Source: Occultella aeris (GTDB lineage: Bacteria; Actinomycetota; Actinomycetes; Actinomycetales; Beutenbergiaceae). From it: a stretch of DNA of 64,000 nt. Made by a program: the position numbers and the translations under genes. Under the pieces are notes generated by a model, which saw only the letters and a list, made by a program, of their open reading frames with translations, ran no database searches and was not told where the DNA came from. The DNA lies in NCBI RefSeq assembly GCF_902703175.1, contig NZ_CACRYJ010000030.1, forward strand, positions 29,308-93,307. The letters are read 5' to 3'. Shown here piece by piece: positions 23,565 through 34,574 of this stretch. Within the stretch, counting starts at the first letter, position 1; each line of letters opens with the position of its first letter.

Positions 23565-23661
23565 GCACGTCGGGGTGGAATACGCCGGGCACCAGCAGTG
23601 TTCCGGTCCTGATCGCACCCCGATCACCATGAGCAGTCAGACTTTTCGAGACGGAGATGTA

Positions 23662-24036
23662 GTGCCCACGATTCAGCAGCTGGTCCGCAAGGGTCGCAGC
23701 GCCAAGGTCGGCAAGTCCAAGACGCCTGCCCTCAAGGGCAGCCCCCAGCGTCGCGGCGTGTGCACCCGCGTGTACACGACGACCCCCAAGAAGCCGAACT
23801 CGGCCCTGCGCAAGGTGGCCCGGGTGAAGCTGTCCAGCCAGATCGAGGTCACGGCGTACATCCCCGGCGTCGGTCACAACCTGCAGGAGCACTCCATCGT
23901 GCTCGTGCGCGGTGGCCGTGTGAAGGACCTCCCGGGTGTCCGTTACAAGATCGTGCGTGGCGCCCTCGACACCCAGGGTGTTCGCGGCCGTCAGCAGGCT
24001 CGCAGCCGTTACGGCGCGAAGAAGGAGAAGAAGTAA
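23662..24036 (+). CDS. rpsL: 30S ribosomal protein S12
   Basis: 124 residues from GTG ([12 protein letters not shown]) with GGAG upstream; exact usual length. K43 (TTTPKKPNS) and K88 (RVKDLPG) are wild type, so no ribosomal streptomycin resistance is predicted. S12 shapes the decoding centre. The stop overlaps the rpsG start (TAATG). Confidence 0.98.
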   Translation: MPTIQQLVRKGRSAKVGKSKTPALKGSPQRRGVCTRVYTTTPKKPNSALRKVARVKLSSQIEVTAYIPGVGHNLQEHSIVLVRGGRVKDLPGVRYKIVRGALDTQGVRGRQQARSRYGAKKEKK

Positions 24037-24506
24037 TGCCTCGTAAGGGTCCGGCCCCGAAGCGGCCGCTCGCGATCGATCCCGTCTACGGTTCGCCGAC
24101 GGTCACCCAGCTCGTGAACCGGGTGCTCATGGACGGCAAGAAGTCCACCGCTGAGCGGATCGTCTACGGCGCCCTGGAGGGTGTCCGCGAGAAGACGCAG
24201 TCCGACCCGGCCGTCGTGCTCAAGCGCGCGCTGGAGAACGTCCGCCCGACCCTCGAGGTCCGGTCCCGCCGCGTCGGTGGCGCGACCTACCAGGTCCCGA
24301 TCGAGGTCCGCGCCTCGCGTCAGACCACGCTGGCCCTGCGCTGGCTCGTGGACTACGCCCGCGCCCGCCGCGAGAAGACCATGACCGAGCGCCTCATGAA
24401 CGAGATCCTCGACGCCTCCAACGGCCTCGGTGCCGCCGTGAAGCGACGCGAGGACACCCACAAGATGGCCGAGTCGAACAAGGCCTTCGCGCACTACCGC
24501 TGGTAG
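24036..24506 (+). CDS. rpsG: 30S ribosomal protein S7
   Basis: 156 residues, usual length. [11 protein letters not shown] opens the protein; it nucleates assembly of the 16S 3' domain and is the classical autoregulator of the str operon. It overlaps rpsL by one base and is followed by a hairpin before fusA. Confidence 0.98.
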   Translation: MPRKGPAPKRPLAIDPVYGSPTVTQLVNRVLMDGKKSTAERIVYGALEGVREKTQSDPAVVLKRALENVRPTLEVRSRRVGGATYQVPIEVRASRQTTLALRWLVDYARARREKTMTERLMNEILDASNGLGAAVKRREDTHKMAESNKAFAHYRW

Positions 24507-24513
24507 TCGCCCC

Positions 24514-24547
24514 GGTCATGGCGCCGCCTCACCCCGGCGCCATGACC
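24514..24547 (+). terminator. hairpin between rpsG and fusA
   Basis: Perfect 13-bp stem (24514-24526 with 24535-24547), eight-base loop. It may attenuate readthrough into fusA or stabilise the upstream mRNA. Confidence 0.65.
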
Positions 24548-24585
24548 CACCTGATCACGCTCGTATCGACCAGAAGAGAGCAACT

Positions 24586-26700
24586 GTGGCACTCGACGTG
24601 CTGACCGACCTCACCAAGGTCCGCAACATCGGCATCATGGCCCACATCGATGCCGGCAAGACCACCACGACGGAACGCATCCTGTTCTACACGGGGGTCA
24701 ACCACAAGCTCGGTGAGACGCACGATGGCGCGTCGACCACCGACTGGATGGAGCAGGAGAAGGAACGCGGCATCACCATCACCTCCGCCGCGGTGACCTC
24801 CTTCTGGGACGGCAACCAGATCAACATCATCGACACCCCGGGTCACGTCGACTTCACGGTCGAGGTGGAGCGTTCGCTGCGCGTCCTCGACGGTGCCGTT
24901 GCCGTGTTCGACGGCAAGGAGGGTGTCGAGCCGCAGTCCGAGACGGTGTGGCGTCAGGCCGACAAGTACGACGTGCCGCGCATCTGCTTCGTCAACAAGA
25001 TGGACAAGCTCGGTGCCGACTTCTACTACACGGTCGAGACCATCGTGAAGCGCCTCGGCGCCAAGCCGCTCGTCATGCAGTTGCCGATCGGCTCCGAGAG
25101 CGAGTTCGTCGGCGTCGTCGACCTGGTCACCATGAAGGCCTTCGTGTGGCCCGGTGACTCCAAGGGCGACGTGACGATGGGTGCCGCCTACGAGACCCAG
25201 GACATCCCCGCCGACCTGCTCGAGCGCGCCCAGCAGTACCGCGCCCAGCTGGTCGAGGACGTCGCCGAGGCGTCCGACGAACTCATGGAGAAGTTCCTGG
25301 AGGGCGAGGAGATCAGCATCCCCGAGCTCAAGGCCGGCATCCGCAAGATGACGATCAACTCCGAGGCCTACCCGGTGTTCTGTGGCTCCGCCTTCAAGAA
25401 CCGTGGTGTGCAGCCGATGCTCGACGCGGTCATCGACTACCTGCCGTCCCCGATCGACGTGCCGCCGATGATCGGCCACGACCCGAAGGACGAGGCCGTC
25501 GAGCTGACCCGCGCGCCGTCGGAGTCCGAGCCGTTCTCCGCGCTCGCGTTCAAGATCGCGTCGCACCCCTTCTTCGGGACCCTGACCTTCATCCGCGTGT
25601 ACTCCGGTCTCGCCCACCCCGGCGACCAGGTCATGAACACGACCAAGGGCCGCAAGGAGCGCATCGGGAAGCTGTTCCAGATGCACGCCAACAAGGAGAA
25701 CCCGGTCGACGAGGCCCACGCGGGCCACATCTACGCGGCGATCGGGCTCAAGGACACCACCACCGGTGACACCCTGGCCGCCCTGGACGCACCGATCGTG
25801 CTCGAGTCGATGTCCTTCCCGGACCCGGTCATCTTCGTCGCGATCGAGCCGAAGACGAAGGGTGACCAGGAGAAGCTGTCCACGGCCATCCAGAAGCTCT
25901 CGGCCGAGGACCCGACGTTCACCGTCTCCCTCAACGAGGACACCGGTCAGACCGAGATCGGCGGCATGGGCGAACTCCACCTGGACATCCTGGTGGACCG
26001 CATGCGACGCGAGTTCCGCGTCGAGGCGAACGTCGGCAAGCCGCAGGTCGCCTACCGCGAGACGATCCGCCGCAAGGTGGACAAGCTCGACTACACCCAC
26101 AAGAAGCAGACCGGTGGCTCGGGCCAGTTCGCGAAGGTCCAGATGTCCTTCGAGCCGCTCCAGAGCGAGGCCGGCGAACTCTACGAGTTCGACAACAAGG
26201 TCACTGGGGGCCGCATCCCACGGGAGTACATCCCCAGCGTGGACGCCGGTGTGCAGGACGCCCTGCAGGTCGGCGTGCTCGCCGGATACCCGCTCGTGGG
26301 CATCAAGGCCACCCTGTTGGACGGCGCGTACCACGACGTCGACTCCTCGGAGATGGCCTTCAAGATCGCCGGCTCGATGGCACTGAAGGAAGGCGTCAGG
26401 CGCGCCGACCCGGTGCTCCTGGAGCCGGTCATGGACGTCGAGGTGCGCACGCCCGAGGAGTACATGGGCGACGTCATCGGCGACCTGAACTCCCGCCGCG
26501 GCCAGATCCAGTCGATGGAGGACGCGAGCGGCGTTAAGGTGGTTCGCGCCTTGGTGCCGTTGTCGGAGATGTTCGGCTACATCGGCGACCTGCGGTCCAA
26601 GACCCAGGGTCGTGCGGTGTACTCGATGCAGTTCAGCAACTATGCCGAAGTGCCTCGGAATGTCTCCGAGGAGATCATCAAGAAGACCCGGGGCGAGTAG
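24586..26700 (+). CDS. fusA: elongation factor G
   Basis: 704 residues from GTG. The G domain has [13 protein letters not shown] (G1), DTPGHVDF (G3) and NKMDKLGAD (G4); domains II-V follow, with the domain IV segment [14 protein letters not shown]. It drives translocation and, with RRF, ribosome recycling. Third gene of the str operon. C-terminus IIKKTRGE. Confidence 0.98.
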   Translation: MALDVLTDLTKVRNIGIMAHIDAGKTTTTERILFYTGVNHKLGETHDGASTTDWMEQEKERGITITSAAVTSFWDGNQINIIDTPGHVDFTVEVERSLRVLDGAVAVFDGKEGVEPQSETVWRQADKYDVPRICFVNKMDKLGADFYYTVETIVKRLGAKPLVMQLPIGSESEFVGVVDLVTMKAFVWPGDSKGDVTMGAAYETQDIPADLLERAQQYRAQLVEDVAEASDELMEKFLEGEEISIPELKAGIRKMTINSEAYPVFCGSAFKNRGVQPMLDAVIDYLPSPIDVPPMIGHDPKDEAVELTRAPSESEPFSALAFKIASHPFFGTLTFIRVYSGLAHPGDQVMNTTKGRKERIGKLFQMHANKENPVDEAHAGHIYAAIGLKDTTTGDTLAALDAPIVLESMSFPDPVIFVAIEPKTKGDQEKLSTAIQKLSAEDPTFTVSLNEDTGQTEIGGMGELHLDILVDRMRREFRVEANVGKPQVAYRETIRRKVDKLDYTHKKQTGGSGQFAKVQMSFEPLQSEAGELYEFDNKVTGGRIPREYIPSVDAGVQDALQVGVLAGYPLVGIKATLLDGAYHDVDSSEMAFKIAGSMALKEGVRRADPVLLEPVMDVEVRTPEEYMGDVIGDLNSRRGQIQSMEDASGVKVVRALVPLSEMFGYIGDLRSKTQGRAVYSMQFSNYAEVPRNVSEEIIKKTRGE

Positions 26701-26719
26701 TCCCACAGGTCGACCCTGT

Positions 26720-26748
26720 TTCACCATCACCAAACCGACCCGTAGGAT
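26720..26748 (+). promoter_or_regulatory. possible tuf promoter
   Basis: TTCACC (26720) and TAGGAT (26743), 17-bp spacer, in the 123-bp fusA-tuf gap. A separate tuf promoter is common in actinobacteria. Confidence 0.5.
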
Positions 26749-26823
26749 CGCTCAGCCTCAGTGGGGCGACAGCCAGTCACCCCAGATGCTGCGTACAACT
26801 ACCCAAGTTCCAGGAGGAACCCA

Positions 26824-28014
26824 GTGGCGAAGGCCAAGTTCGAGCGGACCAAGCCGCACGTCAACATCGGCACGATCGGTCACGTCGACCACGGCAAGAC
26901 GACGCTGACCGCTGCCATCTCCAAGGTGCTCGCTGACAAGTACCCCGATCTCAACACGTTCGCTTCGTTCGAAGAGATCGACAACGCTCCCGAGGAGCGT
27001 CAGCGCGGTATCACGATCAATGTCTCCCACCAGGAGTACCAGACGGAGAAGCGCCACTACGCGCACGTTGACGCCCCCGGTCACGCTGACTACATCAAGA
27101 ACATGATCACCGGTGCCGCGCAGATGGACGGCGCGATCCTCGTGGTCGCGGCGACCGACGGTCCGATGGCCCAGACCCGCGAGCACGTGCTGCTCGCCCG
27201 CCAGGTGGGTGTGCCCTACCTGCTCGTCGCGCTGAACAAGTCCGACATGGTCGACGACGAGGAGATCCTCGAGCTCGTCGAGCTGGAGGTCCGTGAGTTG
27301 CTCTCGAGCCAGGAGTTCGACGGCGACAACGTGCCGGTCGTGCGCGTCTCCGCACTGAAGGCGCTCGAGGGCGACCCGGCCTGGGTCAAGTCCATCGAGG
27401 AACTGATGGACGCCGTCGACGAGAACGTCCCGGACCCGGTCCGCGACATCGAGAAGCCCTTCCTCATGCCGATCGAGGACGTCTTCACCATCACCGGGCG
27501 CGGCACCGTCGTCACCGGTCGTGTGGAGCGTGGCCAGCTCAAGGTCAACGAGGAGGTGGAGATCGTCGGTATCCGCGCCCCGCAGAAGACGATCGTCACC
27601 GGCATCGAGATGTTCCGGAAGCTGCTCGACACCGCTGACGCCGGCGAGAACGTCGGGCTGCTGCTTCGGGGCACCAAGCGCGAGGACGTCGAGCGCGGCC
27701 AGGTCGTCTCCAAGCCGGGTTCGATCACGCCGCACACCGACTTCGAGGCTCAGGTCTACATCCTGGCCAAGGACGAGGGCGGCCGTCACAACCCGTTCTA
27801 CGCGAACTACCGTCCGCAGTTCTACTTCCGTACCACGGACGTCACCGGCGTCATCACGCTGCCCGAGGGCACCGAGATGGTCATGCCCGGTGACAACACC
27901 GAGATGACGGTCGCGCTGATCCAGCCGATCGCCATGGAAGAGGGCCTCGGCTTCGCCATCCGCGAGGGTGGCCGGACCGTCGGCTCCGGTCGCGTGGTCA
28001 AGATCATCAAGTGA
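26824..28014 (+). CDS. tuf: elongation factor Tu
   Basis: 396 residues from GTG with AGGAGG seven bases upstream. GHVDHGKT (19-26), DAPGHADY and NKSD are the GTP-binding motifs; domain II starts near [16 protein letters not shown] and domain III near [14 protein letters not shown]. It carries aminoacyl-tRNA to the ribosome. A long hairpin terminator follows. Confidence 0.98.
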   Translation: MAKAKFERTKPHVNIGTIGHVDHGKTTLTAAISKVLADKYPDLNTFASFEEIDNAPEERQRGITINVSHQEYQTEKRHYAHVDAPGHADYIKNMITGAAQMDGAILVVAATDGPMAQTREHVLLARQVGVPYLLVALNKSDMVDDEEILELVELEVRELLSSQEFDGDNVPVVRVSALKALEGDPAWVKSIEELMDAVDENVPDPVRDIEKPFLMPIEDVFTITGRGTVVTGRVERGQLKVNEEVEIVGIRAPQKTIVTGIEMFRKLLDTADAGENVGLLLRGTKREDVERGQVVSKPGSITPHTDFEAQVYILAKDEGGRHNPFYANYRPQFYFRTTDVTGVITLPEGTEMVMPGDNTEMTVALIQPIAMEEGLGFAIREGGRTVGSGRVVKIIK

Positions 28015-28041
28015 TCCTCCGCTGGGCGTGAGCCCAGTTCC

Positions 28042-28078
28042 GACGAAGGGCCCGCCGGTCACCGGCGGGCCCTTCGTC
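28042..28078 (+). terminator. terminator after tuf
   Basis: Perfect 15-bp stem (28042-28056 with 28064-28078); the loop GGTCACC can itself pair further. Confidence 0.9.
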
Positions 28079-28161
28079 ATGCCACCGTCGCCGCGGGGAG
28101 AGGCAGAGGTGCCCATCCCCGGCCCCGCCACGGAGCGGTCCGTGCCAGTACGCTGGCCCGC

Positions 28162-28533
28162 ATGGGATGGTTCACACAGGGGAATGACGTCAAGGGACCG
28201 ACGCCGGCAGAAGCGGAGTCGCTATGGGACGCCGAGGCGCCCGAGGCGGGCCTCGGCTCGGCGACGCTGAAGCTCATGGACGCGTTCCAGGTCCCCGGCA
28301 GCGGCACCGTGTTCACCGGCCAGGTGGTCAGTGGCACGTTCCGGGTGGGGCAGCAGGTCATCATCACCGGCAAGGCCGGCTTCGCGCGGGGCACCATCGG
28401 CGAGATCTCGGTGGGACAGGAGCGGCCCGAGTCTGCCGGGGTCGACAAGTACATCAGTTTCAATGTCGCGAACCTGAGCCTTCGGGTCGAGATCCTCGGT
28501 CTGGACGAGAACGCGACGGTCACCGGGCTCTGA
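28162..28533 (+). CDS. small protein resembling EF-Tu domain II
   Basis: 123 residues. After a ~33-residue variable N-terminus, residues 37-110 read as a lone beta-barrel of the translation-GTPase domain II type: [19 protein letters not shown] and [10 protein letters not shown] line up with EF-Tu [19 protein letters not shown] and [10 protein letters not shown] encoded just upstream. No P-loop or other GTPase motif is present. TACGCT (28149) lies seven bases before the ATG and no Shine-Dalgarno is seen, so it is probably leaderless. Position after tuf may reflect origin or shared use. Function unknown. Confidence 0.75.
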   Translation: MGWFTQGNDVKGPTPAEAESLWDAEAPEAGLGSATLKLMDAFQVPGSGTVFTGQVVSGTFRVGQQVIITGKAGFARGTIGEISVGQERPESAGVDKYISFNVANLSLRVEILGLDENATVTGL

Positions 28534-28802
28534 GCCGGCGGGCTCGTCCCGGTCCCTGCCCACCCGCACGGCGGCGGGCGACGAACGTGACACGACCCAA
28601 CCACCGGTGCGCACCGCGTGAGTGCACCACGAGGCGCCGTGACGGGCGCACGCACGGCGAGACCGGCGCACAACCGTGGGCGCGCCACCAGCAGCGCCGC
28701 AGGCACGCTGGTAGCGTTTCGGCAACGGCTCGAGAGGCGACCGGCACGACCAGCGGTGAACTCCGCCGTCGGGCCCTGTGGCGTAGCCCACCGGTGCCCG
28801 AC

Positions 28803-28832
28803 TTGGGATCTGCCCATGACCTGTGGCAGACT
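28803..28832 (+). promoter_or_regulatory. possible rpsJ promoter
   Basis: TTGGGA (28803) and CAGACT (28827) with an 18-bp spacer; the -10 is poor, so this is tentative. It implies a ~265-nt leader. Confidence 0.35.
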
Positions 28833-29043
28833 GTTCAGGTTGCCTCGTGCGAGGGGTGCAGGACACGCGTGTGCGTAGGTCGGTGAAGCCGGCCCGTCGC
28901 AGACACGGCGAGTTCGGCCCTCGACCGGGCATCCGACCCAGATCGATTCGATTGACTGGCCCACGGGGCAGGCGGACGGATCACACAAGTCATCTTCCGA
29001 CCCACACCAACCGGTGTACGGCGGTGGGGTGCGTCGCCAAGCG

Positions 29044-29064
29044 CGACACGCCCGAGCGCGGGGG
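29044..29064 (+). repeat. 21-bp leader element shared with rpsL
   Basis: Identical to 23544-23564. Ends 39 bases before the rpsJ ATG. Confidence 0.8.
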
Positions 29065-29103
29065 TCGGTCAGTTGGTACTAAGAGAGAGAGTCAGACGAC
29101 GCC

Positions 29104-29412
29104 ATGGCGGGACAAAAGATCCGCATCCGGCTCAAGTCCTACGACCACGAGGTCATCGACAGTTCGGCGCGCAAGATCGTCGACACGGTGACTCGCGCTG
29201 GTGCGACGGTCGTGGGCCCGGTGCCGCTGCCAACCGAGAAGAACGTGTTCTGCGTCATCCGTTCTCCGCACAAGTACAAGGACAGCCGCGAGCACTTCGA
29301 GATGCGCACGCACAAGCGGCTGATCGACATCGTGGACCCGACGCCGAAGGCCGTGGACTCGCTCATGCGACTCGACCTGCCGGCTGACGTCAACATCGAG
29401 ATCAAGCTCTGA
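29104..29412 (+). CDS. rpsJ: 30S ribosomal protein S10
   Basis: 102 residues, usual length; [20 protein letters not shown]10 is a 30S head protein and also pairs with NusB/NusG in antitermination. First gene of a tightly packed cluster running to rplO. Confidence 0.98.
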   Translation: MAGQKIRIRLKSYDHEVIDSSARKIVDTVTRAGATVVGPVPLPTEKNVFCVIRSPHKYKDSREHFEMRTHKRLIDIVDPTPKAVDSLMRLDLPADVNIEIKL

Positions 29413-29422
29413 GGACTCAGTC

Positions 29423-30088
29423 ATGACTTCTACTCCCCAGCAGTCCGAGCGCGCCGTCAAGGCCATCCTCGGCACGAAGCTCGGCATGACCCAGGTGTGG
29501 GACGACGCCGGTCGTCAGTTCCCGGTCACCGTCGTGCAGGTGGGCACCAACGTCGTGACCCAGATCCGCACGGTGGACAAGGACGGCTATTCGGCCGTTC
29601 AGCTCGGCTTCGGCCAGATCGATCCGCGCAAGGTCACCCAGCCCCTGCGGGCACGCGCCGACCAGGCGGGCATCACCCCGCGTCGGCACGCGGCCGAGTT
29701 CCGCACCTCGGACGCCGAGTCCTACGAGGTCGGCCAGGAGCTGACCGCGCAGACCTTCGAGTCCGGAACCCGTGTCGACGTGATCGGCACCACCAAGGGC
29801 AAGGGCTTCGCCGGCGTGATGAAGCGTCACGGCTTCCACGGCGTCGGCGCCTCCCACGGTGCGCACCGCAACCACCGCAAGCCCGGCTCGATCGGTGGGG
29901 CTTCGACCCCGTCGCGCGTGTTCAAGGGCGTGCGGATGGCCGGCCGGATGGGCCACGACCGCCAGACCACCCAGAACCTGACCATCCACGCCGTGGACGC
30001 CGAGAAGGGACTGCTGCTCATCACGGGCGCCGTCCCCGGCCCCAAGGGTGGGCTCGTCGTGGTTCGCACCGCCGTGAAGGGGGCGTGA
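29423..30088 (+). CDS. rplC: 50S ribosomal protein L3
   Basis: 221 residues. [16 protein letters not shown] near the N-terminus and the loop [13 protein letters not shown]...[13 protein letters not shown] that reaches toward the peptidyl transferase centre. Ten bases separate it from rpsJ. Confidence 0.97.
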   Translation: MTSTPQQSERAVKAILGTKLGMTQVWDDAGRQFPVTVVQVGTNVVTQIRTVDKDGYSAVQLGFGQIDPRKVTQPLRARADQAGITPRRHAAEFRTSDAESYEVGQELTAQTFESGTRVDVIGTTKGKGFAGVMKRHGFHGVGASHGAHRNHRKPGSIGGASTPSRVFKGVRMAGRMGHDRQTTQNLTIHAVDAEKGLLLITGAVPGPKGGLVVVRTAVKGA

Positions 30089-30093
30089 GCGTC

Positions 30094-30786
30094 ATGACCG
30101 ACGCAACCGTGATCGACGTCATCGACGCCAAGGGCAAGAAGTCCGGCTCGGTGGATCTCCCTTCGGAGATCTTCGACGTCCAGACGAACGTGCCGCTGAT
30201 CCACCAGGTCGTCGTCGCACAGCTCGCCGCGGCCCGCCAGGGCACGCACAAGGTCAAGACCCGCGGCGAGGTCCGCGGTGGTGGCCGCAAGCCGTACAAG
30301 CAGAAGGGCACCGGCCGCGCCCGTCAGGGTTCGACCCGCGCCCCCCAGTTCGCCGGTGGTGGCGTCGTGCACGGGCCGGTCCCGCGCGACTACAGCCAGC
30401 GCACCCCCAAGAAGATGAAGGCCGCCGCCCTGCGTGGCGCGCTCTCCGACCGGGCCCGCGCGCAGCGCGTGCACGTGGTGAGCTCCTTCGTCACCGATGG
30501 GACGCCGTCGACCGCCACCGCGGTCGCCGTGCTCGCAGGTGTCGCCTCCTCGCGCCACGTCCTCGTGGTGCTCGAGCGCCAGGACGAACTGAGCTGGAAG
30601 AGCCTGCGCAACGTGCCCACGGTGCACTTGATCTACCCGGACCAGCTGAACACCTACGACGTGCTGGTGAGCGACGACGTGGTCTTCACGTCGGGCGCCT
30701 ACGAGGCCTTCGTGGCCGGCCCCGCACAGGGCCGTGGCGCGACCGCTGTCGCCAGTTCGGCCGAGGTCGAGGAGGAGCAGAAGTGA
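30094..30786 (+). CDS. rplD: 50S ribosomal protein L4
   Basis: 230 residues from ATG 30094; an in-frame GTG at 30085, overlapping the rplC stop, is an alternative, but GAAGGGGG is better spaced for the ATG. The exit-tunnel loop contains [19 protein letters not shown], wild type in appearance (changes here give macrolide resistance). The stop overlaps rplW (GTGA). Confidence 0.97.
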   Translation: MTDATVIDVIDAKGKKSGSVDLPSEIFDVQTNVPLIHQVVVAQLAAARQGTHKVKTRGEVRGGGRKPYKQKGTGRARQGSTRAPQFAGGGVVHGPVPRDYSQRTPKKMKAAALRGALSDRARAQRVHVVSSFVTDGTPSTATAVAVLAGVASSRHVLVVLERQDELSWKSLRNVPTVHLIYPDQLNTYDVLVSDDVVFTSGAYEAFVAGPAQGRGATAVASSAEVEEEQK

Positions 30787-31085
30787 GCGCAGCACTCAAG
30801 GACCCGCGCGACGTAGTGATCTCCCCGGTCGTCTCCGAGAAGAGCTACAACCTTCTCGACGAGGGCAAGTACACCTTCCTGGTGGACCCGCGCTCGAACA
30901 AGACCGAGATCAAGATCGCCATCGAGCAGATCTTCAGCGTCAAGGTCGAGTCCGTGAACACGATCAACCGCAAGGGCAAGACGCGCCGGACGCGTTTCGG
31001 GACGGGCAAGCGCAAGGACACCAAGCGCGCCATCGTCACGTTGCGTGAAGGCAGCATCGACATCTTCGGCGGAGCGGTCGGCTGA
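30783..31085 (+). CDS. rplW: 50S ribosomal protein L23
   Basis: 100 residues from GTG overlapping the rplD stop by 4 bp. [15 protein letters not shown] and a KGKTRRTR segment are typical. L23 forms the docking site for trigger factor and SRP at the tunnel exit. Confidence 0.97.
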   Translation: MSAALKDPRDVVISPVVSEKSYNLLDEGKYTFLVDPRSNKTEIKIAIEQIFSVKVESVNTINRKGKTRRTRFGTGKRKDTKRAIVTLREGSIDIFGGAVG

Positions 31086-31125
31086 CGCCGGGCCTCGCAC
31101 CAGAACAGATTGAGGATCTAATCCC

Positions 31126-31962
31126 ATGGGAATCCGTAAGTACAAGCCGACGACGCCGGGCCGCCGCGGTTCGTCCGTTGCCGACTTCGTCGAGATCACC
31201 CGCACGACGCCGGAGAAGTCGTTGGTCCGTCCGCTCACCAAGAGCGGTGGCCGCAACTCCTCGGGCCGGATCACGGCACGGCACATCGGTGGTGGACACA
31301 AGCGCGCCTACCGCGTGATCGACTTCCGTCGTCACGACAAGGACGGCGTGCCGGCGAAGGTCGCCCACATCGAGTACGACCCGAACCGGACCGCGCGCAT
31401 CGCGCTGCTGCACTACGCCGATGGGGAGAAGCGCTACATCCTCGCCCCGGTGAAGCTGAAGCAGGGTGACCGCATCGAGAACGGCGCGGGCGCCGACATC
31501 AAGCCGGGCAACAACCTGCCGATGCGCAACATCCCGGTCGGTACGGTCATCCACGCGGTCGAGCTCAAGCCGGGTGGTGGTGCGAAGATCGCTCGCTCCG
31601 CCGGATCCTCGGTCCAGCTCGTCGCGAAGGACGGCCCGTACGCACAGCTGCGGATGCCCTCCGGCGAGATCCGCAACGTCGACCTGCGCTGCCGCGCCTC
31701 CATCGGTGAGGTCGGCAACGCCGAGCAGTCCAACATCAACTGGGGCAAGGCCGGCCGGATGCGGTGGAAGGGCAAGCGCCCGACCGTCCGCGGTGTCGCC
31801 ATGAACCCGGTCGACCACCCCCACGGTGGTGGTGAAGGTAAGACCTCCGGTGGACGTCACCCGGTCAGCCCCTGGGGCCAGACCGAGGGCCGTACCCGCC
31901 GTCCGAACAAGCCGAGCGACAAGCTCATCGTGCGCCGTCGCCGTACCGGCAAGAAGCGCTGA
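31126..31962 (+). CDS. rplB: 50S ribosomal protein L2
   Basis: 278 residues, usual length. [15 protein letters not shown] in the OB-like domain and the conserved [15 protein letters not shown] with the histidine near the peptidyl transferase centre. L2 is needed for subunit association. Confidence 0.98.
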   Translation: MGIRKYKPTTPGRRGSSVADFVEITRTTPEKSLVRPLTKSGGRNSSGRITARHIGGGHKRAYRVIDFRRHDKDGVPAKVAHIEYDPNRTARIALLHYADGEKRYILAPVKLKQGDRIENGAGADIKPGNNLPMRNIPVGTVIHAVELKPGGGAKIARSAGSSVQLVAKDGPYAQLRMPSGEIRNVDLRCRASIGEVGNAEQSNINWGKAGRMRWKGKRPTVRGVAMNPVDHPHGGGEGKTSGGRHPVSPWGQTEGRTRRPNKPSDKLIVRRRRTGKKR

Positions 31963-31980
31963 TAGGGAGACGACGACGAG

Positions 31981-32262
31981 ATGCCTCGCAGTCTGAAGAA
32001 GGGTCCCTTCGTGGACGGCCACCTGCAGAAGAAGGTGGACGTACAGAACGAGAAGGGCACGAAGAACGTCATCAAGACCTGGTCACGTCGGTCGGTCATC
32101 ACCCCCGACTTCCTGGGTCACACCTTTGCGGTACACGACGGTCGCAAGCACGTCCCGGTGTTCGTCACCGAGTCGATGGTCGGCCACAAGCTGGGGGAGT
32201 TCGCCCCGACGCGCACGTTCCGTGGGCATGAGAAGGACGACCGCAAGGCGCGTCGTCGCTGA
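31981..32262 (+). CDS. rpsS: 30S ribosomal protein S19
   Basis: 93 residues; [15 protein letters not shown] start and [16 protein letters not shown] near the end. Pairs with S13 in the 30S head. Confidence 0.98.
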   Translation: MPRSLKKGPFVDGHLQKKVDVQNEKGTKNVIKTWSRRSVITPDFLGHTFAVHDGRKHVPVFVTESMVGHKLGEFAPTRTFRGHEKDDRKARRR

Positions 32263-32314
32263 TCTCGTGACACGCGAACTCACCAAGCACACTCTTTGAG
32301 AAGGCAGGACATCG

Positions 32315-32683
32315 ATGGAAGCCAAGGCGCAGGCGCGGTTCGTGCGCGTCACGCCCCAGAAGGCCCGGCGCGTCGTGGACATCATCCGCGGCAAGCAGGC
32401 CGATGAGGCCGTGGCCGTGCTCCGATATGCCCCCCAGGCGGCGGCGGAGACCGTGCGCAAGGTAGTGGAGAGCGCGGTCGCCAACGCCCGCGTGAAGGCC
32501 GAGCTCGCCTCGGTCGCATTCAACGAGGGCGACCTGGTCATCGCAGAGGCGTTCGTGGATGAAGGTCCCACGCTGAAGCGGTTCCGGCCGCGTGCCCAGG
32601 GACGGGCCAACCAGATCCTCAAGCGCACGAGCCACATCACCGTGATCGTGGCTGAGCGACAGACCAAGGGAGGGGCTCGCTGA
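32315..32683 (+). CDS. rplV: 50S ribosomal protein L22
   Basis: 122 residues. [20 protein letters not shown] opens the core; the tunnel hairpin [20 protein letters not shown] lies near the C-terminus. The last base of its stop is the first of the rpsC start (TGATG). Confidence 0.97.
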   Translation: MEAKAQARFVRVTPQKARRVVDIIRGKQADEAVAVLRYAPQAAAETVRKVVESAVANARVKAELASVAFNEGDLVIAEAFVDEGPTLKRFRPRAQGRANQILKRTSHITVIVAERQTKGGAR

Positions 32684-33495
32684 TGGGCCAGAAGGTCAAC
32701 CCCACAGGGTTCCGGCTCGGCATCACCACCGACCACCGGTCCCGCTGGTTCGCTGACTCCACCAAGGAGGGGCAGCGTTACCGCGACTACGTCCGCGAGG
32801 ACGTCGAGATCCGCAAGCTGATGGCCACCGGCCTCGAGCGCGCCGGCATCTCCAAGGTCGAGATCGAGCGCACCCGCGACCGGGTCCGCGTCGACCTGCA
32901 CACCGCCCGCCCGGGCATCGTCATCGGGCGTCGCGGCGCGGAGGCCGACCGCCTGCGCGGTGAGCTGGAGAAGCTCACGGGCAAGCAGGTGCAGCTGAAC
33001 ATCCTCGAGGTCAAGAACCCCGAGATCGACGCTCAGCTCGTCGCCCAGGGCATTGCCGAGCAGCTCGCCTCCCGCGTCTCCTTCCGTCGTGCGATGCGCA
33101 AGGGCATGCAGTCCGCGCAGCGCGCCGGTGCCAAGGGCATCCGGGTGCAGTGCTCGGGCCGTCTCGGTGGCGCCGAGATGAGCCGTAGCGAGTTCTACCG
33201 TGAGGGTCGGGTGCCGTTGCACACCCTCCGGGCGTACGTGGACTACGGCTTCTTCGAGGCTCGCACCACATTCGGTCGCATCGGCGTGAAGGTGTGGATC
33301 TACAAGGGCGACATGACCGAGAAGCAGTTCGCTGCCGACCAGGTCAACTCCGGCCCCCGCGCCCCCCGTGGCCGTGGCGACCGTGGGGACCGTCCGCGTG
33401 GCCGTCGCACCGACGCTCCTTCGACGCCCGCCGCCGAAGCCCCCGCATCCACCCCCGCCGCGGCTCCGGCCGGCGGCACCGAGACGGAGGCCTGA
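32683..33495 (+). CDS. rpsC: 30S ribosomal protein S3
   Basis: 270 residues. The N-terminal KH domain has [19 protein letters not shown]; the C-terminal domain has [18 protein letters not shown]. The last ~50 residues are an Arg/Gly-rich then Ala/Pro-rich tail ([16 protein letters not shown]...) that is longer than in E. coli but common in Actinobacteria. Confidence 0.98.
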   Translation: MGQKVNPTGFRLGITTDHRSRWFADSTKEGQRYRDYVREDVEIRKLMATGLERAGISKVEIERTRDRVRVDLHTARPGIVIGRRGAEADRLRGELEKLTGKQVQLNILEVKNPEIDAQLVAQGIAEQLASRVSFRRAMRKGMQSAQRAGAKGIRVQCSGRLGGAEMSRSEFYREGRVPLHTLRAYVDYGFFEARTTFGRIGVKVWIYKGDMTEKQFAADQVNSGPRAPRGRGDRGDRPRGRRTDAPSTPAAEAPASTPAAAPAGGTETEA

Positions 33496-33498
33496 GCC

Positions 33499-33918
33499 AT
33501 GCTCATCCCCCGGCGCACCAAGCACCGTAAGCAGCACCACCCCACCCGGCGTGGCGCGGCAAAGGGCGGCACGAACGTCACCTTCGGTGACTTCGGCATC
33601 CAGGCCGTTGAGCCCGCCTACGTGACGAACCGCCAGATCGAGGCTGCTCGTATCGCCATGACCCGCCACATCAAGCGTGGCGGCAAGGTCTGGATCAACA
33701 TCTTCCCCGACCGTCCCATCACCAAGAAGCCGGCCGAGACCCGCATGGGTTCCGGTAAGGGTTCGCCCGAGTGGTGGGTCGCCAATGTCAAGCCCGGCCG
33801 AGTTCTGTTCGAGCTCGCCGGTGTGAACGAAGAGCTTGCTCGCGAGGCCCTGCGCCGCGCGCAGCACAAGCTCCCGATGAAGACGCGTTTCGTGCGTCGC
33901 GAGGGTGGTGACGCGTGA
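33499..33918 (+). CDS. rplP: 50S ribosomal protein L16
   Basis: 139 residues, usual length. [15 protein letters not shown] start, then GNKGG-like [14 protein letters not shown] and [14 protein letters not shown]. Lies near the A site and helps position tRNA. Confidence 0.98.
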   Translation: MLIPRRTKHRKQHHPTRRGAAKGGTNVTFGDFGIQAVEPAYVTNRQIEAARIAMTRHIKRGGKVWINIFPDRPITKKPAETRMGSGKGSPEWWVANVKPGRVLFELAGVNEELAREALRRAQHKLPMKTRFVRREGGDA

Positions 33919-34160
33919 TGGCTATCGGATCCAAGGAACTGGCGCCGTCCGAGCTCGACGGCATGGACAGCGAGCGCCTGGTCGCCGAACTGAAGAAGGC
34001 CAAGCAGGAGCTGTTCAACCTGCGGTTCTCCTCGGCCACCGGTCAGCTCGAGGACCACGGTCGGCTGAAGACGGTGCGTCGCGACATCGCACGCATCTAC
34101 ACGATCCTGCGCGAGCGTGAGCTCGGCATTCGTACCGAGCCCACCGCCGACGCGAAGTGA
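33918..34160 (+). CDS. rpmC: 50S ribosomal protein L29
   Basis: 80 residues from the ATG that overlaps the rplP stop (GTGATG); a GTG one codon earlier is an alternative. Two-helix coiled-coil: [24 protein letters not shown]. Located at the tunnel exit. Confidence 0.97.
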   Translation: MAIGSKELAPSELDGMDSERLVAELKKAKQELFNLRFSSATGQLEDHGRLKTVRRDIARIYTILRERELGIRTEPTADAK

Positions 34161-34174
34161 ACGAGGCAACGACA

Positions 34175-34465
34175 ATGAGCACTCCCACCACCCCCGAGAC
34201 CGGGGCCGAGACGGCACGCGCCGACCGTAAGGTTCGCCGCGGCTACGTGGTCAGCGACAAGATGGACAAGACCGTCGTGGTCGAGGTCGAGGACCGGGTC
34301 AAGCACCCGCTCTACGGCAAGGTCATGCGTCGCACCAACAAGGTCAAGGCCCACGACGAGGCGAACGAGGTCGGCATCGGTGACCTCGTGCTGATCATGG
34401 AGACTCGCCCGCTGTCCGCCAGCAAGCGGTGGCGGGTCGTCGAGATCCTCGAGAAGGCCAAGTAG
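34175..34465 (+). CDS. rpsQ: 30S ribosomal protein S17
   Basis: 96 residues from ATG 34175, with GAGG eight bases upstream; the GTG at 34157 overlapping the rpmC stop would add six residues. The OB-fold core [21 protein letters not shown] is preceded by a ~20-residue Thr/Glu/Ala tail. Confidence 0.96.
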   Translation: MSTPTTPETGAETARADRKVRRGYVVSDKMDKTVVVEVEDRVKHPLYGKVMRRTNKVKAHDEANEVGIGDLVLIMETRPLSASKRWRVVEILEKAK

Positions 34466-34574
34466 GACTGCTGCGGCCCGGTTGCACGCACCCGGGCACG
34501 GCAACTGACAACCCATCCGTTCGGCAAGGCTCGCCCGAGTGCGAGAACCGGCACGACAACAGGAGTAGATCCAC

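Larger units (their letters stand above)
23139..23661 (+). other. 523-bp intergenic region with rpsL promoter and leader
   Basis: Holds the divergent start of the symporter, the rpsL promoter (23333-23362) and a ~290-nt rpsL leader that contains the 21-bp element at 23544-23564. Open frames here are extensions of rpsL or show no coding bias. Confidence 0.6.
28534..29103 (+). other. 570-bp intergenic region before the S10 operon
   Basis: No supported gene. It contains a possible promoter (28803-28832) and, near the 3' end, the 21-bp element shared with the rpsL leader (29044-29064), then GTTGGTACTAAGAGAGAGAG before rpsJ. The frames across it lack coding bias. Confidence 0.55.

Noticed and set aside
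23524..23661. N-terminally extended S12 from 23524 or 23629
   Set aside because: S12 is exactly 124 residues from GTG 23662, with K43 and K88 in standard positions and GGAG upstream; the longer frames run through the leader element.
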